From: Eutrigla gurnardus
Lineage: Eukaryota; Chordata; Actinopteri; Perciformes; Triglidae
Length of the DNA stretch: 64,000 nt
Reading direction: 5' to 3'
Assembly (NCBI GenBank): GCA_963514095.1
Contig: OY741266.1
Coordinates: 11,063,797-11,127,796 of the forward strand
Part shown: one piece after another, positions 24,204-37,139 of the stretch
Position numbering within the stretch: the stretch's first letter is position 1
Layout of the letters: every line of letters begins with the position of its first letter
The notes under the pieces: model-generated
The model's input: the letters and a program-made list of their open reading frames with translations, nothing else
The model's database searches: none
What the model was told of the DNA's origin: nothing
Position numbers and translations under genes: made by a program

Positions 24204-24854
24204 TGCTTGAGAGGGAGAGAAATATCTTTATTCACACATTCGCACAAAAGGACAAAGAGAGACGGACACAGAGGAGAGTGATCTGGCTTTAACACAAGTC
24301 AGCTCAGCGCTCAGTCACATTAGTGCTGGTGCAGCGGTTTCTGCGGGGCAAGTGAAGCCGGCGTCATCCCTCTTTTTCTGAATGAGGCAGAAAGGAGCAC
24401 ATAAGCCCAACGTAACGGCTCATTTAGACTATGCAGGTGGCACACGTAGTAACACCGAGACGTGCTTCTGTTTCTTTGTTAGTACCATCTCATCCTGCTC
24501 TCACACCCTAACTGTGTTGTCTCTCGGCGGAGCGACCTGCTCGGCGAGCAGCGCAATGCAGCATCGGCCCGCCGCTGTAGTGAACAACTGCCGGGGCTTC
24601 CGCGACGTCAGACCTCCTCCGCGTCTGTCGTTTCCGAGCCGCTCAGCCTCAGGACCGAGTGCGCCCGGCTAGGAGGAAGGGAGTTCCCCCAACAACGTGT
24701 TATTGACCGGCAGAGCTCCGCTGCAGCTATTAGTGCGCTGCGCGTTCTGGCTGGCGGAGAGTAAACAAAGACTGGCAAACTGCAGAGAGGGGTCACTCAG
24801 GCTACTCTCTCCCCTCTCTCTCCATCTCACTCTCTGCTGCACCAGGAACAACTT

Positions 24855-24856
<2 letters not shown>

Positions 24857-24910
<54 letters not shown>

Positions 24911-25039
24911 ATGGGTCGATATGCTTAGCATTCTGGAGGCATCGGCACGTGTCAGCTCCAAGAGCACCCACGCCCTCTGTCGTTCGACCTATAGGCGCAC
25001 TTTTATTTCCCTCGAAATCAATTGAATGTTCTGCCCTCT

Positions 25040-25082
<43 letters not shown>

Positions 25083-25160
25083 GATTTAGAGTAGAGAGAG
25101 AGAGAGAGAAAGTTTTGAAGAGATGTGTGTGTGTGTGTGTGTGTGGGGGGGGGGGGGGGG
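24857..25160. repeat. cluster of (TG)n tracts ending in poly-G
   Basis: TG runs at 24857-24908, 25043-25081 and about 25124-25144, a short GA run near 25095-25108, and about 16 G residues at 25145-25160. Confidence 0.95.
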
Positions 25161-25171
25161 TGAGTATGTTC

Positions 25172-25400
25172 TGATAACACTGACATTGTGGGGACTCACG
25201 TTTTTTGAGCCCAAATGGGGACGACTGCATGTCCCTATGAGGTGAATCATTAGGGGGAAGACTTGGTTCAGGTTAGTTTAAGGTTAGTAAGGGCAGGAAT
25301 ATGCTGGTATTGGTTGTGGTTCTGGTTGGACTATGTCTCCAGGAAATGAATGTAAGTCAATGTAATGTCCCCAAAGTCATGAAAACACAAGTGTGTTTGT
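25172..25400 (+). repeat. teleost interspersed repeat flanked by (TG)n ('GTGGGGAC...TGTCCCC' type)
   Basis: Starts with GACATTGTGGGGACTCACG, has AGGTTAGTTTAAGGTTAGTAAGGG in the middle (seen at about 25270-25292), and ends ATGTCAATG...ATGTCCCCAAAG...AAAACACAAGTGTGT. The layout matches a common fish repeat I recall, bounded by TG microsatellites on both sides. Class not assigned. Confidence 0.6.
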
Positions 25401-26180
25401 GCGCGCGTGTGTGTGTGTGCGTGGTCAGGTCAGTTCACTTTTTCACTTTTTTTATTCAGTTGTATCAGAAAATCTAAGTCAGATTTGACCTAATGAAAAA
25501 CAAAATCCCCTAAAACAAATCTGTGGGCCTGAGCATGCTGTTATATCCAACCCATTAAGATATAATTGAGCATGAATCCTCTTTCATCAGCAAATGAACT
25601 GCAGTTTCAATTTGCATATTGAATGAAAAGTGAACTGCTGTGTGTGTTTTTGTGCACACACACGCACACACACTTACACACTCGTAAAAGGCAGGATGTT
25701 CTTCTTTGGAGAAACATAACCTGGGTTGACATCCGTTATAGCCTGAAGGCCTAATCTACTGTTTGTGCTGTCACAAAAGAGGATCACGGCTTCACCACAT
25801 GGTATATAAGGCCAACTGTGGAAAAACATGAAGACACGCTTGACACAGTATTTGGCAAACCAAACTGTTATTCAAGTGAAGTGCGTCCAGATATCCCGAG
25901 GATATTTTGTGCACATTCCGCGGGCTCTTTTAAGGCATGCACTTGTGAATATGTAACTGTTCATCCATCCGTTCTTTCGTAGGCGAAAACACAAATCAGA
26001 GCAGATACGACCTTTTTCACCTGGTAGTCAGTGCCTCCGATTTTAAACTGCTGCTTAAAAGAAAACATTTCACATTTGTATAGAAATGTGATATTTGATG
26101 TCACCGTCAGTTTTAGGTTCATGGGTTGAATCCCCACAGTTATGCAAATAGGAACAGGACCATGTGAAAATGCAATTTCA

Positions 26181-26576
26181 CAATTATCCTGGCCAAAATA
26201 ATTGCAATTCACGCTATTATCCCTATAATTATCCTTAAAACACTTTAAATGGTGTTAAAACATACTGGAAACAAACATTTTAGTTGTTAGATAAGATATA
26301 TTTTTTGTGAAAATCCTTTTGAGCGAAATACAATAAAATTATCTGAAATACGATGATCAGAAATGATAAGGTCTCCCTGAATAAATAAAGGATAAATAAC
26401 CAAAAAGTTTTAAATGTTGTTGCATTCTGTATTTTTAATAGCAGGCTCTGTTTTTCACCTCTCCACCATGATAACGACCTAGACAGCTTTTTCAAGTCTC
26501 TTGTGACAATATTCAAAATATTCAATATTTGTTTCATCCTGATAAGAGATACAATCCTACATTGTCCCATCCCTAT
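26181..26576 (+). repeat. dispersed repeat family T, copy 1
   Basis: Shares in order with 36605-36955 and 38391-38692: GATTATCCTGGnC..A.ATAATT, ATAAGGTCTCCCTG-AATAAATAAAG, CTTTTCCAC/TCTACCAnGA, and ends CCTACATTGTCCCATCCCTA. All three copies are on the + strand. No coding frame is visible. It may be a non-autonomous DNA transposon, but no clear inverted ends or target duplication were seen. Confidence 0.75.
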
Positions 26577-28035
26577 ATGCAAGGACAGATATGTCTTTAA
26601 TTTAAAGGATGAGGTTGGCAGTATTATTATTTTTTTAATCTTATTGTAACTGAATCCTTTGCCCAACAATATAGCAGCTTGTCTCTCTGTACTTTCTGTC
26701 CGCCAGTGCAACAGTGTTGCTCATTAATGTGATTTTAATAGCTTTTAGACAATAATGGAGGTCCATGGCATGTCAGGCTTTGGCTATAAAGGTGACACTT
26801 GTTAGTGTTATGAATTCATAGTTGGTTTCAGTCTTTTCTTTTTCGGGAATGTGTTGATAAAAATAATGTAGAATATCTTATCCTATACTTTCAGTGGTCT
26901 TTTTTTTTTCAAAATTCAAAATGGGTAAACATTTCAGAAGAGGGGAGCTGTTCCTTAAAACAGGTTTCAAACAGGAACGGCTGTCGAAGTTAACACAGTA
27001 ATAACATGCAACTTCCAACAATGCTCATATTAGGTCCCTTCGAGAAGGACCATGACATTAATGCACATTGGAGACTACTGGACTACAACAGTGAGGGACT
27101 TTGATTGCACACATTGGCTGATATGAAGACAGAGATGAGGCACTTTTCTGCTTCATGCAATTAGCAAAACAGTGGGACACTGAATGCAAAGTCATCAAGT
27201 CTTGTTTGGACACAATTACATACTTAAAAAATGAGCAGGTCAATGTGGTCAGCTGTTGTTGTCTGTTGAGCTGCCTTTAAGTACCTGTAAGGATTTCCAA
27301 TTCTAAATATACAAACATTTACATGAAGCAAGCTATCTGTCCACTCCCAGGTTGATAAAGAGTATTAAATGCTTGACAAACCTCCTCTTAAGTTACATTT
27401 TGGACGAATACAAAATGTGTGATTCATATGTGATTAACTGCGGACAATAATGTGATTGATCCTGATCCAATATTTTAAGTGATAGACAGCCCTAGTTTCA
27501 AGCAAACTCAAATGGATTTTTATCTTGATTGTGTCAAGTCTCCAAGGGTTGGAAGAATATACCTTAAGTGTTTTCAACTGCATTCAGGACGGTCAATGGG
27601 GGTATGGGCAGGAGAACAGCGGGCAACATCGCGGTGCGACACAAGACGAGACATTTTAATGATCCATTTCATTTAGATTTCACTGAGTGTTGTTTCATAA
27701 TCGACTCCATCTCCACCGATACTCAACCAGCTCTCGCAAGGTTGACTCACCTACAGTTTTAACGATCTCCGCAGCAGTGCCACTTCATCTACCATTTCCT
27801 TGAAAAATACTTCGGTTTCCTCACATTTCCCACACAAGCGGCAGCATAACTGAAAGCTGGTAATTGTTTATTGATCTTGTTTTGTCGCAGGCAAACACAT
27901 GAAATTCTGCTCTTAGATTTGAGTGGCTGTCTCGTGACGCGGCACTAATTGTAGTGTACTTGTCGCACATTTGGTTGTTAAAGCACTAATGCAAATGATG
28001 GAATTAGCAGCTCTCAAACATACTAGTCCTATCCA

Positions 28036-28360
28036 CGAAAGACTCTGCATCAAAGGACTTAATGACTACAAGTCTGTCGCTTCGACCTCAGTGGTCAAAA
28101 GGCCCTTTGACAGTCTTGTTAGACTCACCTTGATCACACCACAAACCCCCTCGTGGTCCTTCTGCAATGCACCTCCTACACAGAATATATGGAGGGATCC
28201 TGCCTGGTGGTGGACTTTAGCTCAGCATTCACCGCTTTGATCCATGAACCGCTTCGCACTAAGCTCTCCCAACTCGCGATGCCTGCCTCCAGCTGTCATG
28301 GGATCAGCAGCTTTCTGATAGGTAGGAGAGAGCAAATGAGGCTGGGAAAAGCCCAAAACC
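28036..28360 (+). pseudogene. non-LTR retrotransposon reverse transcriptase relic (CR1/Rex1/L2-like)
   Basis: One frame gives KGLNDYKSVASTSVVKRPFD from about 28052, matching the LNDYRPVALTSVVMK block of fish LINE reverse transcriptases. A shift to another frame at about 28150 gives CLVVDFSSAFTALI, the motif A region with its catalytic Asp near 28213, then HEPLRTKLSQLAMP and GISSFLIGRREQMRLGKAQ. The frameshift, missing residues between the two blocks and absence of the YADD region show that it is a dead 5'- and 3'-truncated copy. Confidence 0.85.
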
Positions 28361-29460
28361 AATACCCAGGTGAACTCCGGGGATGTGGGCTCTTTTGGCT
28401 CTGGCAACCCCAACGGCCGTGAGCTCAAAGCGGTTGAGATGAGGGTTGACATGAAGGGAGCTCCCCATCTCTGCATGCCTTTAACTTACTTACAACAGTT
28501 ATGATTGTGGGGTCTTTTTAAATTCCTGGCCTAAGCTAAAGTAGAAGCCTATGAACACTCCAGTCTACAAACGGGACAAACAGTGTTACAGGCCAAGATT
28601 CCCAAAGAAATATAAAAGCAAAAGTGGTTACTCGAGCTGTGGCAATAGCAATTTTGTAATATTTTCGATTGACAAGCCAAGCGCCGCAACCACTATGTTC
28701 ACGTTTTTTCTTTTTGAATTCTTTTATTTTTCAATGGGAGCGCTGCGTATTTACACTATGCTACAGATGGCAGCAGCGTGATGAGGCGCTGACCATCTGT
28801 TCTGTGTTGAGTGCTTAGAAATGTTCGACTTGGGGTAAAACGCTGCACTTGGCACTTTTTTACCCAGCCATCCAATCACAATGGAGGAGGGGCGGTACAA
28901 ACACTACAAAGACCAACCGTCACATCCATGCTACAACTTGAAGGAGATATTAACACACATAGACCGGTGGTCCGCCCTCTCTCCCAACGTGCTTCAGCCA
29001 TCCATTCATTCAGTCTAAGAGTGGATATTCGGTATCTTAGCAACCAGATGCAACCAAAGCGTTTAAGCTGAAACCCCCCCCCCCTGCTAGGCCTCATTGC
29101 TCTTCTAATATGTTTATGTAAATGAAGTATTTAATTCATTTGAAAGCTGTCTTCTTTGTCATTTAAAAAGCAACAATATACTTAATAATAGCCGAACAAT
29201 AAAGCTAATTTATATAGCACCTAAATCATGATAAATAAGGTATTCTGCAAATAATTAAATAACAAAGGCAATTATACCACATATCATTATCAAATTCCTT
29301 CATTGTGACAGCACTAGAGGTTACAGGAGCAGGAAGTGAAGTGAAATAAAGAGAGTGGTTGGTTAGGAGGATTTATAAAGGGTGGAACAAGCAGATCCCT
29401 CACACTGTGGCCTGTGTTTGGAGGGAGATTCGGAGAGTATGGTGAGGACCAAGACCAATC

Positions 29461-30707
29461 TATGAGGGGCCGTATAGGCCATAATTCAAACTCACCTCTC
29501 ACACACACTATTGAAAATGTTTGGCCTCTCACACACACTACTGAAAACCTCTCACATTCACTACTGAAAACCTCTCACGCACACTACTGAAGATGAAACC
29601 TCGCACGCACACTACTGAAAACCTCTCACATACACTACTGAAAACCTCTCACACACACTACTGAAAATCAAACCTCTCACGCACACTAGTGAAAACCTCT
29701 CACACACACTACTGAAAACCTCTCACATTCACTACTGAAAACCTCTCACATTCACTACTGAAAACCTCTCACATTCACTACTGAAAACCTCTCACACACA
29801 CTACTGAAAACCTCTCACACACACTACTGAAAACCTCTCACATTCACTACTGAAAACCTCTCACATTCACTACTGAAAACCTCTCACGCACACTACTGAA
29901 AACCTCTCACATTCACTACTGAAAACCTCTCACGCACACTACTGAAAATAGTAACCATTAGTCACATTTTTTACAGTGTGCAAGGTTCAGTTGTGAATGT
30001 GAGAGGTTTTCAGTAGTGTGTGTGCGAGGGGCGATTCTTGCTGAAACGGAAGTCATTGTAATGTAACGGAAGTCTGCTCGCAGCACTAGAACGGATGTGA
30101 ATGATTCTGACTTGATGAGTAAAAAATATATAATCCTGCTGGTGCCTGACTTTTCCTAAAGGTGTCCGTATATTCATTTAAAATCGTGTCCGTATATTCA
30201 TTTAAAATCGTTTATATATATATATATATTCATTTAAAATCGTTTATATATAAACCGAGCAGACTTCCGTTACATTACAATGACTTCCGTTTCAGCAAGA
30301 ATCGCCCCTCGCACACACTACTGAAAACCTCTCACATTCACAACTGAACCTTGCACACTGTAAAAAATGTGACTAATGGATACTATTTTCAGTAGTGTGC
30401 GTGAGAGGTTTTCAGTAGTGAATGTGAGAGGTTTTCAGTAGTGTGCGTGAGAGGTTTTCAGTAGTGAATGTGAGAGGTTTTCAGTAGTGAATGTGAGAGG
30501 TTTTCAGTAGTGTGCGTGAGAGGTTTTCAGTGGTGTGTGTGCAAGGTTTTCAGTGGTGTGTGTGCGAGGTTTCATCTTCAGTAGTGTGCGTGAGAGGTTT
30601 TCATTAGTGAATGTGAGAGGTTTTCAGTAGTGTGTGTGAGAGGCCAAACATTTTCAATAGTGTGTGTGAGAGGTGAGTTTGAATTATGGCCTATACGGCC
30701 CCTCATA
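29461..30707. mobile_element. long palindromic (foldback-type) element with minisatellite arms
   Basis: Terminal inverted repeats begin TATGAGGGGCCGTATAGGCC at 29461 and end with the complement at 30707. The direct repeat CCAATC (29455-29460 and 30708-30713) is a probable target duplication; ACCAATC also fits if the element is one base shorter. Each arm carries a 23-bp unit, CCTCTCACACACACTACTGAAAA with variants CATTCACT and CGCACACT. There are about 19 copies in the left arm and about 12 in reverse complement in the right arm. The inner arm parts (about 29950-30093 and 30258-30390) are also inverted copies. A loop of about 165 bp has tandem GTATATTCATTTAAAATCG words. There is no coding capacity. 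Confidence 0.9.
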
Positions 30708-31529
30708 CCAATCACTCCCTATAGTCACTGCAAAACCAACAGAGTTTAGCACCAACGTGTATCAGAGTCCTTCATTTATATCGACATACTCTTCTATAAT
30801 ATTTCCTGCATGTGTTTCCCATGTAAACACTTCATTACTTTCGACAGTGGAACAGCGTAATCAGTACTGCAAACACTTCTAGAGAAGGGCCGTATTAGGT
30901 GGAATGCCAATAAGTAGCATTTGTCAGTGAGATGAAGCTTGGCACTCAGCAGTTTGATGTCTTTTCAAAGCAACCTGAAACAACTACTGTAACAGAGCTC
31001 CAGGGAGGCCAAATGATTTATGCTCCAACCTCGGGAGTATCAGTCGAAAAGCTGTTAAAATATTGAATATGTAAATATATGGGAAGAGTCTCCAAAATTG
31101 TGAGAGCGAATGCCAACTCAGACAAACTGCAGTGACAAAAAGGACCAGCAGTCGTGGGGTGAAACTAACCAGCAGGGATATGACACATTTACAGGGGGTT
31201 GACAAGTACTGCTAATTGTCCTAATTGGGCAGCTGTTCCAGTTTTCAGTTACTACGTTGAAATTTATCGTTTCCGGTATATTCCTGTTTCCACTTTGCAT
31301 TTAGTGTTGTCCACCGACGGCTGACTAGCCGTTCAAATGTCTATCCATTCCCCATAGAACAGGACGGAAGGCCGGACAACCCAAATTCATAATGGCATAA
31401 TAATGCTGATTCTGAGGGCCTTGAGGTTAAGTTGCCAACCATGAAATGCAACATCCTGTCCTATTTGCATTTGGCCATGGACTTATGCCATTCGCAGTTA
31501 CTCTCTCCTCTCATTTCATGATCATCAAT

Positions 31530-31765
31530 GTCAACGCACAAAATCCTTCAGTCCAGTGGACCATTGTGCCAAATTCTTTATACATTTGCTCAGGGCGTTC
31601 CTGAGATGTCACAGGAATATGACGGGCGTGAAGTCACAGTGACCTTGACATTTGACCTCTAACATTTAATGAGTTGATCCTTGACTCCCAGTGGACCTCT
31701 GTGCCACATTTGAAGAAATTCCCTTCCAGAGCTATCACGTTTGTGTAAATGGATGTCTGAAATGT
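31530..31765 (+). repeat. common teleost interspersed repeat ('CTTGA..CCAGTGGACnnnTGTGCC' type)
   Basis: Contains GTGACCTTGACATTTGACCT, CAGTGGACCTCTGTGCCACA and GGCGTTCCTGAGATGTCAC, the recognisable blocks of a very common non-coding fish repeat. It has two internal imperfect copies of a ~120-bp unit (about 31550-31607 and 31684-31741). Class unassigned. Confidence 0.65.
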
Positions 31766-31809
31766 GGACCATGGCAGGTGAAACCAGTTATGATGCTCTG
31801 AGGAATGTT

Positions 31810-31960
31810 TTCTATCACAGCTGGAACTTATAAAAAAAAAGTTTGGTCTTTCATGTCCAGAATTTTTTTTTTTTTTTTAAGTTTTTAAAGCGTTTGAAAT
31901 GTTATTTTTTTTGGCAATATATTCAGTAGTGAAAGAAAAAGAAAAAAAAAAACATTTACT
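31810..31960. repeat. A/T homopolymer-rich stretch
   Basis: Several A and T runs (about 31830-31838, 31862-31879, 31901-31910, 31936-31951) separated by short unique sequence. Nothing else is visible. Confidence 0.8.
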
Positions 31961-32370
31961 GTTAAGTTCAAGCACCAGTGTCTCTACTCTACATAACAAT
32001 CATATAATGGATGTGTTTCTAAAAGGCTGAGTCATTCGCTCTAGCTTCTCTGTTCACAGAGGCCTTTTCATTTCTTAATTCTTTCGTAAAACGATCTTTT
32101 AGATCTTTATAGGAGGCCATCAGTATTGGAGCGGATCCTCCGTGCAGTTAGAAGCGCAAAATCCTTCTTCATAAGTTTTCAAATTGACTCTTTTATTCAC
32201 AGCAGGGGACATTTCACTTCCATGATTTTAGTCACCAGAAATCCTCTCAACCATATTCATTGAAACATACATGTACTGGGAATCTCAGAAGTGAGCCTAT
32301 AAACTGAGAGCGAGAGACAAAGAGATGACACTTTCCTCGCTCTCTCTCTCTCACTCAGCCATTCTTACCT

Positions 32371-32371
<1 letters not shown>

Positions 32372-32427
<56 letters not shown>
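32372..32427. repeat. (CA)n microsatellite
   Basis: About 28 CA units. Confidence 0.97.
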
Positions 32428-32431
<4 letters not shown>

Positions 32432-32579
32432 ATCATGATGTAGGAAGTAGATATTCTAGTCATCTCACGCATACAAAACAAACTTGATCTCAAATATGAA
32501 TCCACAACATACATAATTGCACATATGCTATTCTTGTTTCCTTTTACTATCTCACTTACTTAAGTCAGACATGCAAGCA

Positions 32580-32590
32580 ACACACACACA

Positions 32591-32671
<81 letters not shown>

Positions 32672-32777
32672 ATTACTACTTTTATACTTCCCACCTGTCA
32701 GTTCTGGAAGAAAGGTATAGAGGCAGATAGGTCTTGACAGAGTATGCACACATGCACATGCACATGCACATGCACAT

Positions 32778-32866
<89 letters not shown>
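32580..32866. repeat. compound microsatellite block (CA)n(CT)n ... (CACATG)n(CA)n
   Basis: A short CA run and a perfect CT tract (about 32594-32667), then about 75 bp later CACATG hexamers leading into about 45 CA units to 32866. It is one of the longest simple-repeat blocks in the window. Confidence 0.96.
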
Positions 32867-32869
<3 letters not shown>

Positions 32870-35248
32870 CCTGAAGTCAGTGACTTGCTTTATTTCCTGG
32901 TGATCCTTCATCTCTCTGAATCCGTCTCCAAGGCTTCTCTCCTAACCCTCTCTCATGCTGTCTATAAAGACGTCTCCCCTTCTTCTATTTCATTCTTTCT
33001 TCGGCAAGACAGTGAGAAAGGTCTCACACACCTCTCTCACTCTTTACACCCGGGCTCACACATGCAGTACATTATAGCTCTTATCGTCCCTTTGAAACGA
33101 AGAAATAAACAAAAGACATCCCACTTGATCCACCACAGTGGCTATTTGCTTTGTTAATGCATTACAATTCAGGCAGCTTTGCTGCAGTGGAAAGCAAAAG
33201 AGGAAAAAAAAGCGTCCATAAAGCTGAGCCAAACTGTCAGCATTATTGTAAAAAAATACAGTCTATGCCAGTGTTTTATATATACCTGCAGTTCCACACC
33301 AGTTCAAGCATTTGTATGCTTTTAATCTACTGCTCAGTCAAAGAAACTGTAACGAAATGAGCAGCAATTAATTATTCAGCTAACTCTCCAAATAATCGTC
33401 AGCATAAAAAAGAGAAAATCTCAATGCAGGATAACTCAGGAATATAGAAGGCTCATTCTGTTTTCAACTGCTTTGTAGAAGAAATGCCAGATATTCACAC
33501 ATCCCAAAGTCGATTCCTGCTGCAGGAAGTCACCTGTCATCACCGTTCACAGCAGACAAGCAGCTCAGAAGACACTTCCGGTTAATACGCTGGACTCTTT
33601 AATAAGCATTAACGATAAGCAAAGTACACTGTTTGCACTGCCGATTTTGTTCATCACATCACACATCTCGCTGATTTGACATAAAATCCTTATTCCATAT
33701 TACAATGTTACATTTTTATCAGGAGTAAGGGTTGAATTAACTCAACTTTAACTCAACTTTTGCTACTTTTTTAAGTCAGTTTAAGAATATTAACGTAAAG
33801 CGCTTTTGACAAGTTCTCTGTCTCTGACACACACACACACAATGCACACAATGCCTCTCACCCCTGCCAATAATATAGTTTAATTCAAGCTGTGGCAGCC
33901 TCAGTCTTAAACTCTCAATTCCTGTGTTGAATAGCTCTCCCAGCAGCGCCCCTGGAACGTCATCAGCTTTGGAAATGCTGACGGACTGAAAAAAGCAGCT
34001 GAGTCATTCTTAATGAAGATCAGGAAGCTTTTCCTCCTTTCCCTCCATCATCAGAATAACAAGCATGCTGGCAGAGACAGCATAGGCTTATCCCGCTGGA
34101 AATTTACTGCTACAGCACTAGCTGTCAAAAAGTTACAGACCGTCGGCAAATAAAAGGCAGGACCAGAACAAATTTGTACTTTCCACCTTTTTTGGTCTCC
34201 CAACACCCCCTTTGCGGATGTCGGGGGCTCGATTTGCATTGTTCCCAATCTCATAAGAATGTTGTCGAGTCAAGCTACTTGTGATTTGGGCTGCAGAGCG
34301 ACCGCTGAAGTAACACCGGGGGAACACAGCCGAGAGAAAGGCGTCAAACAATCAGCAGGCTCCAAATCTATTGCAGCAGAAATCACAGTTTGTCGCAGCC
34401 ACAATCACTCGAGGCGTACGGTGCGCACTTGGCTGCAAATAATATATATTCACATCTGCATAAACATCATCCCTGACATGAGACCCCGTTGCAGTTAAAC
34501 TCTGAAATTTCGTCATTGTGTAGACCAAACTATATGTCACAGCTCCAATCATGCGTGGAGCAGAAACTAAGCATGGCTGTCAAGCAGCACACATAAATCT
34601 TGGACAATGTTTTGAGAAAATAACCTGAATTGTCTATGAATGCAGATCACGACGGAGAGTCCTGCTCTCTTTTACACCAGCAAGTTGATACATTTGGTCT
34701 CAAGATGCTTTTGATTTGATTCAACTTCAACAAAAAAAAGCAACCCCAGGCTTTGATTACTCAGCATATATTTTATAAATCAGCTTGAATGATTTCTGGT
34801 CATGCTTGAACATCAGTTGTGCAGGTCGAATTTGCCATAGAGGACAAAAGATACGCAACAAAGAAGAAGAGGAAAAGACTGAGACGCTCCGGTCTGATGA
34901 AGAGAAAAAGAACGGGACAGATTATATGACCTTTAATGAATGTGCTGTGATCTCGACAGTTTTAATCTCTTTATTTGTGTATTCCTCCTCCACCTGCCTA
35001 GACACGCCGTTCCACAATGTTTCCCCTCTTCATTAGCAACAAGCTACTGCTGTGCGCTAATGCATGTACCCGGCTGATGTTCATGTCCTGGGCGTGTTTG
35101 TGTGTCTGTGTATGTGCGCGTGCACGCCGGCATATTTTTTCCTTCTGATTAAACTCCTGCGGTGAAGAGATTCCACCCGTGTCTCGGCAAACTCCTCCTG
35201 CTTTTTGACCTTTCTGACGAAACGTGTGGCGCGCACACACACGTACAC

Positions 35249-35287
<39 letters not shown>

Positions 35288-36604
35288 TCACATGCACACA
35301 TGTCCACACAAGCAGGTGATGGATGGTGTTATTACCTGAAGCTTTTAAGGGGCAGAAAAGGTGCTTAAAAGAACAAACACACCTGTCTGTTTGTGCTCCA
35401 TCGTCAGGAACGAACACACCAGCAGCAGGGACACACACACACACACACACACACATCCAACATATGCAATATTCTAAGAAACATTAGCATTTAGCCGGTG
35501 AAGACAGTATGTTCTCGCCCAATTTTGTTTTTCAGCTTTTTCCTCGCGTACACTCTGTCACCTGTGAAAATTATTCATTAATGATTTATTGAGACTCACA
35601 CAGGCCACCCATGCTCAAGGAGCTGAATTAAGCTTTGCATTTCTAACGCCGCATTAAGTACAGATAAACACGCTCACGTACACACATATACATTTTTTAT
35701 ATGCTCATTGTTGCCAGGATGAATCTGCATGAGGGCAGTTTAGCACTCGGGGTGACCTTGCTTTGTTGTTCGGTGGAGGAAGAAAACAAGTTGTTTCCGC
35801 GGGTTTGATCGTGCTCCTGGTTAAAAAAGTGATGATTCAAAAACACGTATCATTTTGCTGATAGTCCACGTCACTCCAGGACCGGTAATAAAGACATATT
35901 GCTTTCATCCCGTCTCTTTTTTCTTACTCCCCCCTCTCCTCTCTGTCTCCCCCTCTCTTCTTCCCTCCGTCTCCCCCATCTCCATTTTTGCTGATTGCTT
36001 TGCACCATTAATATTTCATGTGTAATGTGGCTCTTTTGGATAGCGTGAGCATGTGTATGTGGCCCCCGCCAGCCTGCGCGTTTGTGCGTGTGCACACGCG
36101 CACACGCGCACACACGTACGCCTGTATACGTGCATGTGTGTGTGTGTGTGTGTGTGTGTGCTGCGGTATCAGATTCTGCTCTCACAGCTGTCGGCTAGTC
36201 TCAGCTTGGTTGTGATCTGTCTGTCTACCTCTCAACCTTCAACCTCTCCTGTTTCACTCTCTTTCTTCAGAGTTTTTCATCTGCATCCCTCAGTTTATCT
36301 TTTATTCTTCTCTGCTACCTTCTTCTTTTCCTCCCACAGCATCCGCCTGCCTCTATCCCTCGATGCCCTCTCCATCCCTCCCTCTGAGCCATCCCCCCTT
36401 TTCTCTCCCTCTTGCATTACTTTCAATCCCTGGCTTCACTCCGGCTGTTTTCACCTCTCACCCGTTCTGTCTTAAAATACTTCTCCCATTCTCTTTGTTT
36501 GTATCTCGGCTTTTACTTGAGACATATAGAGATAGAAATGTGAAAACAAAATGGCATGAAATAGAAAATGGAGGAATAAGTCATCACTAGGCATGTGATG
36601 ATGT

Positions 36605-36955
36605 CATGATTATCCTGGCCAACATAATTGTGATTCACGATATAATCACCATAATAATAAATCTATGTTTAAACTCTAAAAATGGCGGCAAAGCATACTG
36701 GAACCACTATATATTGAGTTGAGAATCAAATATTTTTACTGTATCAGAGACTTAAAGAACATTGTTTTTCATGAAAAACAATCAAATGATCTTAGATAAG
36801 ATTATTATAAACCATAAGATCTCCCTGCATGAATACAATTATAAATACAAGTATTTTTGCTTGCTGTATGTTTTAAACCCGACAGCTAGTGAGACAGCTT
36901 TTTCAAGTCACTTGCAACGATATTTGTCATATCCATAATGGAAATTCAAGTAGAA
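36605..36955 (+). repeat. dispersed repeat family T, copy 2
   Basis: Shared blocks are GATTATCCTGGCCAACATAATTG, CATACTGGAACCA, AAGATCTCCCTGCATGAATA, ACAGCTTTTTCAAGTCACTTG and ATAATGGAAATTCAAGTAGA. The right end decays before the ACATTGTCCC terminus of the other two copies. Confidence 0.75.
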
Positions 36956-37139
36956 GTATTTCAACATTGTACTGCGCTTGAGTAAATATACAAGAAGTGG
37001 ATTTTTGCCCATTGCCCTCTCAGATTTTGATTGTCGCCATCTTGTTTTTTTTTTTTTTTTTTTTAGCTTGTGGAAGTACAAGAGGATGTTCACTGAACAG
37101 AAAAAGATTTTAGGTGACAAAACTGTTCATATTAACATT

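Larger units (their letters stand above)
22795..24850 (-). promoter_or_regulatory. pcdh7 5' UTR and CpG-rich promoter side
   Basis: Sequence just upstream of the pcdh7 start codon. Exon 1 and about 22800-23050, and again about 24500-24740, are GC-rich with many CpG dinucleotides, as expected for a vertebrate promoter CpG island. The interval contains two long (CT)n tracts, which read as (GA)n in the transcript direction, and a G run at 24178-24203. A CGTCA half-site of a CRE is present near 24605. The transcription start and any non-coding first exon cannot be placed from sequence alone, so the boundaries are approximate. Confidence 0.45.
30708..36604. other. upstream intergenic sequence, no gene seen
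   Basis: Apart from the repeats listed, this stretch holds (CA)n at about 35235-35284 and 35430-35454, (TG)n at about 36136-36160 and pyrimidine-rich sequence at about 36225-36490. An AT-rich block near 35560-35680, with CATTAATGATTTATTG and TTTGCATTT words, looks like possible conserved non-coding DNA. No open frame shows a family signature. Confidence 0.6.

Noticed and set aside
29500..29948. Regular 23-bp repeats resembling a CRISPR array
   Set aside because: The units are contiguous without spacers, occur inverted in a second arm, and the genome is eukaryotic. This is a minisatellite in a transposon-like palindrome.
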